Assembly: GCA_910578285.1 (NCBI GenBank) | Contig: CAJTQL010000009.1 | Span: 18,808-82,807 of the forward strand | Length of the DNA: 64,000 nucleotides | From: an uncultured Helicobacteraceae bacterium | GTDB taxonomy: Bacteria > Campylobacterota > Campylobacteria > Campylobacterales > Helicobacteraceae | Reading direction: 5' to 3' | Part shown: piece by piece, positions 1 to 8,999 of the stretch | How positions within the stretch are numbered: position 1 is the first letter of the stretch | How the letters are laid out: every line of letters starts with the position of its first letter | Notes under the pieces: generated by a model | Told to the model about the DNA's origin: nothing | What the model saw: the letters and a program-made list of their open reading frames with translations, nothing else | Databases searched by the model: none | Position numbers and translations under genes: made by a program

Positions 1-1100
1 TCTTCCAATCCCTCCATAAAGAGCAATGGCAAGAGGTCAGGTTGGGGGAAGTGGCGGAGATAAAAACAGATATTTGGAAGGTAGGAGGAGAACAGGAACA
101 ATATGTAGGGCTTGAACACATTGCAGCAGATTCTTTGAGATTGTGTGGCGTTGGTAATTCTAATGAAGTTAGCAGTAACAAATATATTTTTAAAGAAGAT
201 GATATTCTTTTTGGGAAATTGAGACCTTATTTTAGAAAAATTATTAAAGCTAAATTTAAAGGTATTTGTTCCACTGATATTTGGGTTATTAGAGCAAAAC
301 AAAATATAAACCAAACATTTTTATTTTATTTTTTTGCAAATAAAACTTTGATAGATTTATCATATTCTAGTTCTAAGGGGACAAGAATGCCCCGAGCAGA
401 TTGGAATTTTTTATCACAAACAACTTGGTTAATCCCGCCCCTTAAAGTCCAACAACAAATCGCGGAGATTCTAAGTAGTTTGGACGATAAGATAGACTTA
501 CTCCACCGCCAAAACAAAACTTTAGAATCCTTAAGCCTCACTCTCTTCCGCCATACCTTTATAGACAATCCTAAACGCAATGAGTGGGAAATGGGAAAAT
601 TGGGGGATTATGTGGATATTTCAAGTGGTAAATCTTTAAAAAGGGAATACTTTAAAGAAGATGGAAAATATGATATTCTAGGCGCAAATGGAATAATTGG
701 GAGAAGCGATAAATATCTATATGATGAAACATTGATTTATACAGGCAGGGTTGGAACTCTTGGTAAAATATTTATTATTGATTTTCCCAAAAAAGTATGG
801 CTTTCTGATAATACTCTCATAATAAAACCAAAGAAACAATACTTATATTTCATATATTTTTTATCACAAGATTTGAAATTAGAGAACTATGATGTCGGTA
901 GCACACAACCGCTCATACGACAAGGTGATTTGCTCAAAATAGAAATCGTAAAACCTAACGACAAACTAATCTTAGAGTTTGAAAATATGGCTAAAGGATT
1001 TTTTGATAAAATCCACAATAATGCTAAGCAGATTCAGAATCTGCAATCAATGCGGGATATGCTTTTAGCAAAAATTTTAAATGAAAAAATGGAGGTGTGA
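1..1100 (+). CDS. hsdS: Type I restriction-modification specificity subunit S (5' partial)
   Basis: The reading frame is open from the first bases of the window (codon phase begins at base 3), so the true start lies to the left. HsdS carries the DNA target recognition domains of a type I R-M complex and binds HsdM and HsdR. Visible are the end of the first target recognition domain, a central conserved region (PPLKVQQQIAEIL, then a helical LDDKIDLLHRQNKTL segment), a second recognition domain opening with WEMGKLGDYVDISSGK, and a second conserved helical region at the C-terminus (LQSMRDMLLAKIL). The two-repeat architecture is typical of the family. The matching hsdM is presumably upstream of the window; hsdR lies downstream after three inserted genes. 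The gene is AT-rich, as R-M genes in this group often are. Confidence 0.93.
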   Translation, partial: FQSLHKEQWQEVRLGEVAEIKTDIWKVGGEQEQYVGLEHIAADSLRLCGVGNSNEVSSNKYIFKEDDILFGKLRPYFRKIIKAKFKGICSTDIWVIRAKQNINQTFLFYFFANKTLIDLSYSSSKGTRMPRADWNFLSQTTWLIPPLKVQQQIAEILSSLDDKIDLLHRQNKTLESLSLTLFRHTFIDNPKRNEWEMGKLGDYVDISSGKSLKREYFKEDGKYDILGANGIIGRSDKYLYDETLIYTGRVGTLGKIFIIDFPKKVWLSDNTLIIKPKKQYLYFIYFLSQDLKLENYDVGSTQPLIRQGDLLKIEIVKPNDKLILEFENMAKGFFDKIHNNAKQIQNLQSMRDMLLAKILNEKMEV

Positions 1101-1101
1101 A

Positions 1102-2640
1102 GTGAAAATCATAAAAATGAAATTGAAAAATTTTAGAAGTTATCAAAATGAAATAGAAATTGATTTTGAAAACATAACCGCTTTTGTGGGTAAAAATGAT
1201 GTCGGAAAATCTACAATTTTAGAAGCGTTAGATATTTTTCTAAATGGAGGAGTTATAAAGCTTGACAAAAATGACATCAATAAACAAAATGAAGAAAATG
1301 ATAAAGAAATACAGATTTCTGTAATATTTGAGAATATTCCAGATTCCATAATATTAGACGAAACTAATCCAACAAACCTTAAAGATGAATATTTGCTCAA
1401 TAAAGATGGAAAATTAGAAATTATTAAAAAATACCAGAATGGCAAAGAAAAAGAAAAAGTATTTCTCAAAGTTTATCACCCAACTAATCCCAATTGTCGC
1501 GATTTATTATATAAAAAAGTCAATGAGTTGCAAAAAATAGTAACGGACAGAAATATTAATTGCCAAGATAAAACTAAAAAAGCGGAGCTTAGGAAAGCAA
1601 TTAGAGATGATTGTGATGATTTAGCTTTGAAAGATATTGAATTAGAGCTAAATAAAGAAGATGCAAAAAATATATGGGAACAGCTGCAAGAATATATGCC
1701 TTTGTATGCTCTTTTTCAAAGTGATAGAAGCAATGATGATGGCGATAATGAGATTCAAGACCCTATAAAATTTGCGATAAAAGAGGTTTTAAAAGATAAT
1801 GAAATTTCTATAACTTTAAAAACAATTGCAGAAAAAATAACAAATGAATTGCAAAAAGTTACAAATACTACTCTTGAAAAGCTAAAAGAAATGAATCCCG
1901 CTATTGCCCAGAGTTTAAACCCAAATATTCCAAGTGCAGAACAATTAAAATGGGCTGATGTATTTAAAAATATATCTATTGTGGGGGATAAAGATATTCC
2001 AATTAATAAAAGAGGTAGTGGAGTAAAAAGATTAATTTTATTAAATTTTTTTAGAGCTGAAGTAGAGAGGAAAAAAGATAGAGTAAGCAAACAAAATATT
2101 ATTTATGCAATTGAAGAACCCGAAACATCACAACATCAAGAACATCAAAGATTATTAATAGAATCCCTTGTGCAATTATCCAAACAAAATGGAATTCAAG
2201 TTGTATTAACAACACATAGCCCTACAATCGTGAAAGGGTTAGATTTTGATAAGTTAAGAGTGGTAAAAAATGGAAACGATGGAGAGAAGCAAATTGTTAA
2301 AATTGATAAAGCAAGTCTACCTATCCCATCTTTAAATGAGGTTAATTTCTTAGCCTTTGGAGAAGCTGATGAAGAATATCATAATGAGCTGTATGGATAT
2401 ATTGAAAAAGAAGAAATGATAGAAAAATATAAAGATACTACAACAGATAAAAGAGAATATAGTAAAATCGGTAAGAATAAATGCAAAAATACGCAAACAA
2501 TAACAATAACAGAATATATAAGACATCAAATTCATCATCCAGAAAATGAACTTAATATAAGATTTACAAAGGACGAATTACATCAATCAATTGAGAAAAT
2601 GCGAGATTTTATAAAAAATCGCATAAAGCAAGAAAGCTAG
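1102..2640 (+). CDS. AAA ATPase (OLD/RloA-like) with C-terminal HEPN-like RNase motif
   Basis: About 512 residues. The N-terminus is an SMC/RecF-like ABC ATPase: Walker A GKNDVGKST near residues 30-38, Walker B AIEEPE, and a switch histidine in TTHSP. The C-terminal part has no obvious TOPRIM domain; it contains IRHQIHHPEN around residues 473-482, whose R-x4-H spacing with His after Arg fits the catalytic Rx4-6H motif of HEPN ribonucleases. ATPase-HEPN fusions are known as anticodon-nuclease-like or abortive-infection proteins, and R-linked ORFs (rlo genes) sit inside type I R-M loci of Campylobacter, so an RNase guard of the R-M system is a reasonable inference. The GTG at 1102 is preferred over the ATG at 1081 because GGAGG lies just before it and it starts directly behind the hsdS stop. 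Confidence 0.8.
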   Translation: MKIIKMKLKNFRSYQNEIEIDFENITAFVGKNDVGKSTILEALDIFLNGGVIKLDKNDINKQNEENDKEIQISVIFENIPDSIILDETNPTNLKDEYLLNKDGKLEIIKKYQNGKEKEKVFLKVYHPTNPNCRDLLYKKVNELQKIVTDRNINCQDKTKKAELRKAIRDDCDDLALKDIELELNKEDAKNIWEQLQEYMPLYALFQSDRSNDDGDNEIQDPIKFAIKEVLKDNEISITLKTIAEKITNELQKVTNTTLEKLKEMNPAIAQSLNPNIPSAEQLKWADVFKNISIVGDKDIPINKRGSGVKRLILLNFFRAEVERKKDRVSKQNIIYAIEEPETSQHQEHQRLLIESLVQLSKQNGIQVVLTTHSPTIVKGLDFDKLRVVKNGNDGEKQIVKIDKASLPIPSLNEVNFLAFGEADEEYHNELYGYIEKEEMIEKYKDTTTDKREYSKIGKNKCKNTQTITITEYIRHQIHHPENELNIRFTKDELHQSIEKMRDFIKNRIKQES

Positions 2641-2666
2641 ATATAATAAACACAAAGGAGCAAACA

Positions 2667-2879
2667 ATGACGCTTATCATCAAAAATGCCAATAAGGACT
2701 TTGCAGAGGCGGTCAGGACTATGGCAAAGGCTTGTGATTCTATGATAGAAATCACCGAGCAAAAAGAGCCCAGCGATGAGCTTTTGGAAGCCATTAGAGA
2801 AGTGCGAAATGGAGAAGTAGAGCGATATGAAAGCTTTGAGGATTTCAAAAAGGCAATGCTAGATGAAGTATCGCATTGA
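2667..2879 (+). CDS. RelB/DinJ-type antitoxin
   Basis: A 70-residue protein ending 17 bp inside the following YafQ-like toxin gene, the usual order for a type II toxin-antitoxin operon. The N-terminal MTLIIKNANKDFAEAVRTMAK segment looks like a short DNA-binding strand plus helix, and the acidic C-terminal half (RYESFEDFKKAML) resembles antitoxin tails that wrap the toxin. AAGGAGC sits 6-12 bases before the ATG. Its role is inferred from position and size; the family assignment is less certain than that of the toxin. It lies between the AAA-HEPN gene and hsdR. Confidence 0.75.
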   Translation: MTLIIKNANKDFAEAVRTMAKACDSMIEITEQKEPSDELLEAIREVRNGEVERYESFEDFKKAMLDEVSH

Positions 2880-3138
2880 ACATTCCAAACGATTCAAAAA
2901 GGCACTCAAAAAACTTTGCCTTGATGATGTGAAACTTGTTTTGCATATTGTTGGCAAGATTGCCAATGATGAGCCTTTGGATTCCAAATATAAAGACCAT
3001 AAGCTTAAGGGGAATCTTGAGGATTTTCGCGAATGCCATATTAAGCCAGACTTGCTGCTAATCTACCAAAAGCAAGAGGATATTTTAATTCTTACTTGTA
3101 TCTCTGTGGGTAACCATAGCACACTTTTTAAATCCTAA
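2863..3138 (+). CDS. yafQ: YafQ-type mRNA interferase toxin (RelE superfamily)
   Basis: 91 residues. The family pattern is clear: a basic N-terminal helix (HSKRFKKALKKL), then KDHKLKGNLEDFRECHIKPDLL, LIYQKQED, and a terminal GNHSTLF. YafQ toxins bind the ribosome A site and cut mRNA; the histidines in ECHIKPD and in GNHS correspond to positions needed for catalysis in E. coli YafQ. The overlap with the upstream antitoxin gene implies translational coupling. The pair is inserted between the AAA-HEPN gene and hsdR, perhaps stabilising the R-M locus. Confidence 0.88.
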   Translation: MKYRIEHSKRFKKALKKLCLDDVKLVLHIVGKIANDEPLDSKYKDHKLKGNLEDFRECHIKPDLLLIYQKQEDILILTCISVGNHSTLFKS

Positions 3139-3147
3139 GGAAAAACA

Positions 3148-6100
3148 ATGCAAGAACCTCAAAAGCTTGATGAAAATGCAGTAGAATCCCTACTCTTGCA
3201 AAGTTTAACAAACGCAGGATATGACTACAAAAGCGGCAAGGAATTAGAGCGCAAAAGCGAGGAGTGGATACTTGAGGGCACATTTAAAGAGGCGGTGCGG
3301 AGGATTAACTTTGCGGATTCCAAACCTTGCAATCTTAACCTAAGTTATAAAATCCAAGAGCAGCTTATAAGCGAGGCATTGGCTAGACTTAAAGCCCTTG
3401 AAAATGAGGAGCTTTTAGAAGCAAATGCGAAATGCCACGCTTATCTTACGCAGGGTATCCCGCTTGAAGTGCTACTTGATGGTGAAATGCGAGGCATTCT
3501 CTTGCAAGTGCTAGATTTTGAAAACCCGCAAAACAATCACTTTTTGTGTGCTAATCAACTCCATTTTGAATCTAAAATGCCCAAACGCCCTGATGTTATG
3601 CTCTTTGTCAATGGCTTACCCTTAGTGGTGTGTGAGCTTAAAAATCCTCTAAATCCAAATGCTACCTTGCAAAACGCCTATCATCAGATTCAAACTTACA
3701 AGGCGCAGATTCCTATGCTTTTTATCTCCAATGCGCTATGTATGGTAAGCGATGGGCTAAATAGCAAGGTGGGGAGCTTGAGTGCGGACTTCACACGCTT
3801 TATGGTGTGGAAAGACGAGGATAAAACCAATACGCAAATGCCCCAAATACCTGATGTATTAAAGCCTCACAATCTTTTGGAATTTACGCGCTTTTTTATC
3901 TTCTTTGAAAAAGAGACTTTTTATGATAAAGCAGGCTTATCCACGACAAAAATCAACAAAAAAATCGCTGCCTATCATCAGTACTATGCGGTGCAAAAGG
4001 CAATAGAATCCGCTAGAAGCGCAATGAATGGAGACAAAAGAGGAGGGGTGCTCTGGCACACGCAAGGGAGTGGCAAAAGTCTCACAATGGTATTTTTCAG
4101 CGCAAAGGCGATTGCGAGCTTTGCCAACCCCACGCTTTTACTCATCACCGATAGAAACGACCTTGACGAGCAGCTTTTTGGCACTTTTGCTAGAGCAAAG
4201 GAGCTTTTACGCACAGAGCCAATCCTTGCAACGAGTACACAGGACTTAAAAGCAAAGCTTAAAAGGGCAAGTGGAGGAATTGTCTTTAGCACGATTCAAA
4301 AATTTAGAAGCGAAAAAGAAAGCTTTGAATGCTTAAGCAAGAGGGAAAATATCCTCGTGCTATGTGATGAAGCCCACAGAAGCCAATATGGCTTTGAAGC
4401 GCGACTTGATGAGGAGGCGCAACTCCGCTATGGCTATGCAAAATATTTGCGAGACGCGCTGCCAAATGCGACTTATCTAGGCTTTAGCGGCACGCCGATT
4501 GAAAAGGCAGACGCCGACACGCGGCGCGTGTTTGGAGAATATATTGATATTTATGATATTGCAAGAGCGGTAGAGGATAAGGCGACTTTGCCAATTTATT
4601 ATGAAAGCAGGTTAGCTAAAATTGCTTTAAGTGCAGAGGGGCAAGAGATTTTAAGCGCGCTAGATTCTAAACTAAGCAAAAGTGAGGAGCAAGAGAAAAT
4701 CAACGCCAAAGCCACGAGGTTATGCGAGATTGTCGGGGCAAAGGATAGACTACAAACTATCGCAAAGGATATTTTAGAGCATTTTACACAGCGACAGAAG
4801 ATTTTGCAAGGCAAGGCGATGATTGTTTGTATGAGCCGAGAAATCGCAGTGTCTTTATATGAGCAAATCGTGCATTTAAATCCCTCGTGGCATAATGAGG
4901 ATTCCACAAAGGGTAAAATCAAAGTGATTATCACCGCAAAGAGCGATGATGGAGAAAAAATAAGCAAACACCACACGAGCAAGGCGCAAAGAAGCGAAAT
5001 CGCTAAAAGGCTTAAAAGCATTGATGATGAGCTACAAATGGTTATTGTGTGCGATATGTGGCTCACAGGCTTTGATGTGCCACCCCTACATACGCTTTAT
5101 ATGGATAAATTCCTAAGCGGACATAACCTTATGCAAGCCATAGCGAGGGTAAATCGCGTGTATAAAGACAAACCGGCGGGGCTAGTGGTGGATTATTTAG
5201 GAATTGCCAATGAACTAAAAAATGCACTAGAATTTTACACTCAAAGCGGAGGCAAGGGCGCGTTTATACAAGAGAAAGCAAAAATCATAGAAAAAATGCA
5301 AGAAAACTATGAAATTACCGCGCAAATGCTGCAAGGAATCAACTATTTGCAGTATTTTACGCTTAACGCACAAGAAAAACTTCAGTTTATCGCCCAAGTT
5401 TTAGAATGTATCCTAGCCCAAGAAAATGGCAAAAAGCGATTTTTAGATAATACAACAAGGCTTTTAAAATCCTATGCAATGGCTCTGCCTTGCGAGGAAG
5501 CGGAGAAAATCGCAAAAGATGTGGCGTTTTTTGACCTCATCAAAAGGACTTTGCAAAAATACGAAAGAGAGGAGGAGGGAAAATCTCTTGTGCCACAAAG
5601 CGCAATTAGGCAAATTATTAATGACGCGATTGTGAGTGAGGGGGTAGTGAAACTTTTAGATAGCGCAGGGATTGCAAAGCCAAACCTCTCTATCCTTTCA
5701 GAGGAGTTTTTAAGCGAGCTTGCCTCCCATAAACACAAAAACCTTGCCTTGCAGACTTTGCAAAAGCTTTTAAATGATGAACTAAGTGCGCGTCTTAGCT
5801 CTGCACTTTCTGCAAAAAGCTTGATAGAGCGACTGCAAAAGACAATGCAAAAATATCAAAACAACCTCCTTAGTGTAGCAGAAGCCATAGAGGAGCTGAT
5901 TGCCCTAGGCAAAGAACTCGTTGCGAGTGATATGCAGAGGCAGGAAATGGGATTAAAAGACTATGAATATGCCTTTTATGAAGCGATTGCCAAAAATGAA
6001 AGTGCAAAAGAAGTGATGAGTAAAAATGAGCTAAAAGAACTTGCCATAGCGATTTTTCAAACTCTCAAGCAAAATGTTAGCTTAGATTGGCAGCATAAAG

Positions 6101-6234
6101 AAAGTGTGCGAGCAAAGCTTCGTGTGGCAGTTAAAAGGGTGCTGCAAAAATATGGCTATCCGCCTGATATGCAAAAACTTGCAGTGGATAGAGTCATAGA
6201 ACAAGCCGAGCTTGTGGCAACAGATTTGATATAA
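3148..6234 (+). CDS. hsdR: Type I restriction endonuclease subunit R
   Basis: 1028 residues, normal for HsdR. It cuts DNA after ATP-driven translocation in complex with HsdM and HsdS. The N-terminal nuclease shows RPDVMLF near residue 147 and CELKNP near 163 (the D...ExK site). The SF2 motor has Walker A QGSGKS near 304-310, DEAH near 406, FSGTPI, and motif VI-like ARVNRVYKDKP followed by GLVVDYLG. A long helical C-terminal region would contact the methylase. No internal stop is present. The ATG has AAGGA eight bases upstream and lies 9 bp behind yafQ. Codon use is less AT-rich than in hsdS. Confidence 0.96.
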   Translation: MQEPQKLDENAVESLLLQSLTNAGYDYKSGKELERKSEEWILEGTFKEAVRRINFADSKPCNLNLSYKIQEQLISEALARLKALENEELLEANAKCHAYLTQGIPLEVLLDGEMRGILLQVLDFENPQNNHFLCANQLHFESKMPKRPDVMLFVNGLPLVVCELKNPLNPNATLQNAYHQIQTYKAQIPMLFISNALCMVSDGLNSKVGSLSADFTRFMVWKDEDKTNTQMPQIPDVLKPHNLLEFTRFFIFFEKETFYDKAGLSTTKINKKIAAYHQYYAVQKAIESARSAMNGDKRGGVLWHTQGSGKSLTMVFFSAKAIASFANPTLLLITDRNDLDEQLFGTFARAKELLRTEPILATSTQDLKAKLKRASGGIVFSTIQKFRSEKESFECLSKRENILVLCDEAHRSQYGFEARLDEEAQLRYGYAKYLRDALPNATYLGFSGTPIEKADADTRRVFGEYIDIYDIARAVEDKATLPIYYESRLAKIALSAEGQEILSALDSKLSKSEEQEKINAKATRLCEIVGAKDRLQTIAKDILEHFTQRQKILQGKAMIVCMSREIAVSLYEQIVHLNPSWHNEDSTKGKIKVIITAKSDDGEKISKHHTSKAQRSEIAKRLKSIDDELQMVIVCDMWLTGFDVPPLHTLYMDKFLSGHNLMQAIARVNRVYKDKPAGLVVDYLGIANELKNALEFYTQSGGKGAFIQEKAKIIEKMQENYEITAQMLQGINYLQYFTLNAQEKLQFIAQVLECILAQENGKKRFLDNTTRLLKSYAMALPCEEAEKIAKDVAFFDLIKRTLQKYEREEEGKSLVPQSAIRQIINDAIVSEGVVKLLDSAGIAKPNLSILSEEFLSELASHKHKNLALQTLQKLLNDELSARLSSALSAKSLIERLQKTMQKYQNNLLSVAEAIEELIALGKELVASDMQRQEMGLKDYEYAFYEAIAKNESAKEVMSKNELKELAIAIFQTLKQNVSLDWQHKESVRAKLRVAVKRVLQKYGYPPDMQKLAVDRVIEQAELVATDLI

Positions 6235-6245
6235 GGAGAAACAGC

Positions 6246-6896
6246 ATGAAAAATGGAATTGCGCCTAATCCAAATAATCCCTTTCCCGTGCAGGGGGTTT
6301 CGTATGTTACATACATCAAACCGACACTCAAGAATCCTAATATTATCGTGGATGATTTCACGTATATTAGCGATTCGGATTTTGAGAATCATGTAACACA
6401 TCTCTATGATTTTAATGGTGATAAGCTCATCATTGGCAAATTTTGCCAAATCGCTGCGGGTGTGGAGTTTATTATGAATGGCGCAAATCATCAAATGAAT
6501 GCCGTTAGTACTTTTCCTTTTTATATCTTTGAAGGTTGGGATATGGAAGCGCCCTCGCCTAGCGATTTGCCCTTAAGAGGCGACACAATCATTGGTAATG
6601 ATGTGTGGATTGGGCAAAATGCCACGATTTTGCCCGGTGTGCGCATTGGCGATGGCGCGATTATCGGCGCAAATGCTGTTGTGGCAAGCGATGTCGCGCC
6701 TTATAGTATTGTGGTGGGGAATCCTTGCAGAATTATCAAAAAGCGATTTGATGAGGAGCTGATTTCACTTTTGCTTGAGTTTAAATGGTGGGATAAAAGC
6801 ATAGCAGAGATTCAAAATCTAATCCCACTTCTTACTTGCAGCGACTTACAAAGGGTGAAAAAGGAAATAAAAGAGAAGTTAAGCAGAAATGGATAA
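6246..6896 (+). CDS. Vat/CatB-type xenobiotic acetyltransferase (hexapeptide repeat)
   Basis: 216 residues with left-handed beta-helix repeats (IIGNDVWIGQNATILPG, VRIGDGAIIGANAVV) and the family's NP-C-R ending (VVGNPCRIIKKRF). GANHQMNAVSTFPF contains the catalytic His of the Vat/Xat group, which acetylates streptogramin A, chloramphenicol or related compounds using acetyl-CoA. Whether it gives resistance cannot be told from sequence; many chromosomal homologues have unknown substrates. It begins 11 bp after hsdR with GGAG before the ATG, so it may be read from the same transcript, but it is probably functionally separate. Confidence 0.85.
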   Translation: MKNGIAPNPNNPFPVQGVSYVTYIKPTLKNPNIIVDDFTYISDSDFENHVTHLYDFNGDKLIIGKFCQIAAGVEFIMNGANHQMNAVSTFPFYIFEGWDMEAPSPSDLPLRGDTIIGNDVWIGQNATILPGVRIGDGAIIGANAVVASDVAPYSIVVGNPCRIIKKRFDEELISLLLEFKWWDKSIAEIQNLIPLLTCSDLQRVKKEIKEKLSRNG

Positions 6897-6983
6897 GGTG
6901 ATTTTGATATAATCAAATTTGCGAGTTCATAAGCTCAAATTTGAAAGATTCTAAGATTTTGCAAGGATTAAATAAGGATTCTA

Positions 6984-7604
6984 ATGATAAATATCCTCTT
7001 TGATATGGACGGGACGCTGCTTGATAGCGAGGATTCTATTTGTGAAGCAGTCAATGAAATAAGGGTAGAGAGAAGCCTCCTGCCGCTACCAAAACAAATG
7101 ATAAAAAACGCAATCCACACGCCTGAAGTGAATTGCGCAAAGCTTTTTTATGAGATAGAGCATTTCGCGCACAAAAGTTACAAAGTCGGCTTTGAGCGCT
7201 ACTTCACAAAACATTATGAACGCGCAGTGCTATTTGCGGGTGTGAAAGAAATGCTCGAATCTCTTAAGCAAAATGGCTATTTTTTAGCCCTCGCTTCTAA
7301 TGCCCCACATAACACGCTTAAGCCGATTTTGCAAAGGCATAATATCGTGCAGTTTTTTGATGAAGTCATCGGTACGAATGAAAAGATAGAATCCAAGCCA
7401 CACCCTATGATGATTGAGCTTATCTTGCGCAATGCCCCTTTTAGCAAAAGCGTCTTTGTGGGAAATTGCGCTAAAGATGAGGGCGCAGCAAAGAATGCGG
7501 GGATTGCTTATTTAAGCGCAAAATGGGGCGAGGAAGCCCTAGAAGCAAACGAATTTAGCAATGCAAAAGAGCTTGTAGAGAAGATTCAAAAGTATGCAAA
7601 CTAA
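6984..7604 (+). CDS. HAD-superfamily hydrolase (phosphoglycolate phosphatase-like)
   Basis: 206 residues. Motif I is FDMDGTLLDSE at the N-terminus (Asp7 nucleophile, Asp9 acid/base), motif II is ALASNAP, motif III lysine lies in ESKPHP. Motif IV reads FVGNCAKDEG, with Asn where FVGD is more common, though a later Asp remains. The cap between motifs I and II is helical, as in the beta-phosphoglucomutase/Gph subclass I. Substrate is unknown. A gap of 87 bp separates it from the acetyltransferase; AAGGATT precedes the ATG. Confidence 0.85.
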   Translation: MINILFDMDGTLLDSEDSICEAVNEIRVERSLLPLPKQMIKNAIHTPEVNCAKLFYEIEHFAHKSYKVGFERYFTKHYERAVLFAGVKEMLESLKQNGYFLALASNAPHNTLKPILQRHNIVQFFDEVIGTNEKIESKPHPMMIELILRNAPFSKSVFVGNCAKDEGAAKNAGIAYLSAKWGEEALEANEFSNAKELVEKIQKYAN

Positions 7605-8079
7605 GTGAAGTTTAATAAGACGCAAAAGGCAGTTTTGCTTTTTGTAGCCTAGAAATTTCGGGCAAGAAACATCTCTATTCAAAGAAACTTTGTTGTCTTT
7701 TAAATTATGCTTTGTTATCATGATTTTACCTTGTCTCTACATACCACGAGAGCAGAATCAAAATCCCCTCTCTCATCATCGCAAGATGTACATTAGTGAG
7801 CAAAACTTCGGAACGCAAAATATCTTTAAGTTGCAAATATACAACCAATAAAATTCATAACTTTTTTGGTTAGGGGCTTGGTATAAAAAGCACAATCGCT
7901 TGCGGGAAGTGCGCTATCATCAAAAAGCATGAGACGACTAAACCAACCATTTATCTGGTGGGTACAGCTCCATTGATTCTTGTTAAAGAAGAAATATCAT
8001 AATCACAATATGTCTTTTGATATTCGGATTTGCGCTGAATCCCTCAAGTGCTACAAAATTATACTAAAAACTTCTTGTT
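7605..8079. other. Intergenic stretch without a supported gene
   Basis: I see no convincing gene in these 475 bases. The short open frames lack recognisable motifs or ribosome binding sites. The minus strand reads as short protein-like pieces interrupted by stops, and with two pseudogenes nearby (8.1 and 9.5 kb) it is probably decayed coding DNA whose origin I cannot name. Confidence 0.5.
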
Positions 8080-8332
8080 CTATGCGCATGCATCTTTTAG
8101 CTTTAAAGAATTATCAAATATTTTCAGCTCTTGCTTGCGAGAATCGGGCAATTTGTGATATTCCATATCCATAATTCGCACCTTCTAGGGTATAGAGGAA
8201 TACGACACATATACTAGGATATTTTTCTTTGAGCCGTACAAAAGCCTCTTCTGCACCCATTTTACAAAGCATTTCCGCTGAATCGATTCCAATAGATTGC
8301 ATTTTTTACCATTTCATTCCAATATTTGACAT
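8080..8332 (-). pseudogene. TfoX C-terminal-domain protein, disrupted
   Basis: Reading from 8332, MSNIGMKW is followed by an in-frame TAA and then KMQSIGIDSAEMLCKMGAEE and AFVRLKEKYPSICVVFLYTL, a clear match to the TfoX/Sxy C-terminal helix-hairpin-helix-like domain (IG...GA.EA..RLK pattern). After LEGANY the frame shifts: another frame continues DMEYHKLPDSRKQELKIF to a stop at 8080, which is what the family's C-terminus looks like. One nonsense codon and one frameshift thus separate this from a small protein of about 83 residues. TfoX-domain proteins are linked to competence regulation in gamma-proteobacteria; the role of short versions in Helicobacter is unclear. Confidence 0.75.
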
Positions 8333-8424
8333 GGTTTTATGTTCATTACCTTGCCATCTTAGCACTATTGGCTCAATTTCTTTCTCACATTTTTCTCTTG
8401 CAACACAAAATTCTGCCACTACCC

Positions 8425-8455
8425 TTGACAAACACTTAGTGTCAGGGCTTATAAT
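8425..8455 (+). promoter_or_regulatory. MerR-type promoter/operator
   Basis: TTGACA (8425-8430) and TATAAT (8450-8455) are separated by exactly 19 bases, two more than the sigma-70 optimum. The spacer region holds an imperfect dyad, CCCTTGACA against TGTCAGGG. Overlong spacers with dyads are the hallmark of MerR-family activated promoters, and a MerR gene begins 80 bp downstream, so autoregulation is likely. Confidence 0.75.
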
Positions 8456-8534
8456 ATGCTATGTGGCTTGTCAGCACCCAAAAATTCGCGAGGGCAGCGA
8501 CAAAGCCGCGCAGACACAACACAAAGGTGGCACG

Positions 8535-8999
8535 ATGACATACACGATTATCGAGGTGGAACGCAAAAGCGGCATTCCCTCGCGCAAAATACGTTTTTGG
8601 CTCGACAAGGGGCTGTTCCCGCATATCTACAAAGACAAAAACGGCGTGCGGCTTTTCAGCGCAAAAGATGTCGATTGGCTCTGCTGGATTGAACTCTATC
8701 GCCAGCTTGGAATGAGCATCAAAGACATTGCACATTACAGAAACCTCGCCGACAAGGGCGATTCAATGCTGCAAGAACGGCTTGCTATTATCCAAAGCCA
8801 AAAGGCGAAGAATCTCGCCGAGATTGCGAAGCTGCAAGAGGCGATTGCGATGCTTGAATATAAAGAAAATCTTTATATCGAGCTTATCACAAACGGGAGC
8901 GAAAACTACAAACCGCGCAGTTTTGGTGAGTGTAAGAAGATTCTACAACAACAATGCCAAACCAAAAGGAAGCAAAAAGGAGAAAAAAATGCAAAATGA
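8535..8999 (+). CDS. MerR-family transcriptional regulator
   Basis: 154 residues. The N-terminal winged helix is intact (YTIIEVERKSGIPSRKIRFW, then LDKGLFP and RLFSAKDVDWLCWIELYRQL), followed by a long coiled coil (residues about 70-115) and a short tail rich in Lys/Gln. No cysteine cluster of the metal-sensing type is seen. Linked CMD and aldo/keto reductase genes recall the AdhR/NmlR class, which respond to aldehydes and other electrophiles; this is inference. The frame is open further upstream, but ATG 8535 with AAAGGTGG before it matches the family N-terminus. The 3' end overlaps the next gene by 11 bp. Confidence 0.88.
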   Translation: MTYTIIEVERKSGIPSRKIRFWLDKGLFPHIYKDKNGVRLFSAKDVDWLCWIELYRQLGMSIKDIAHYRNLADKGDSMLQERLAIIQSQKAKNLAEIAKLQEAIAMLEYKENLYIELITNGSENYKPRSFGECKKILQQQCQTKRKQKGEKNAK

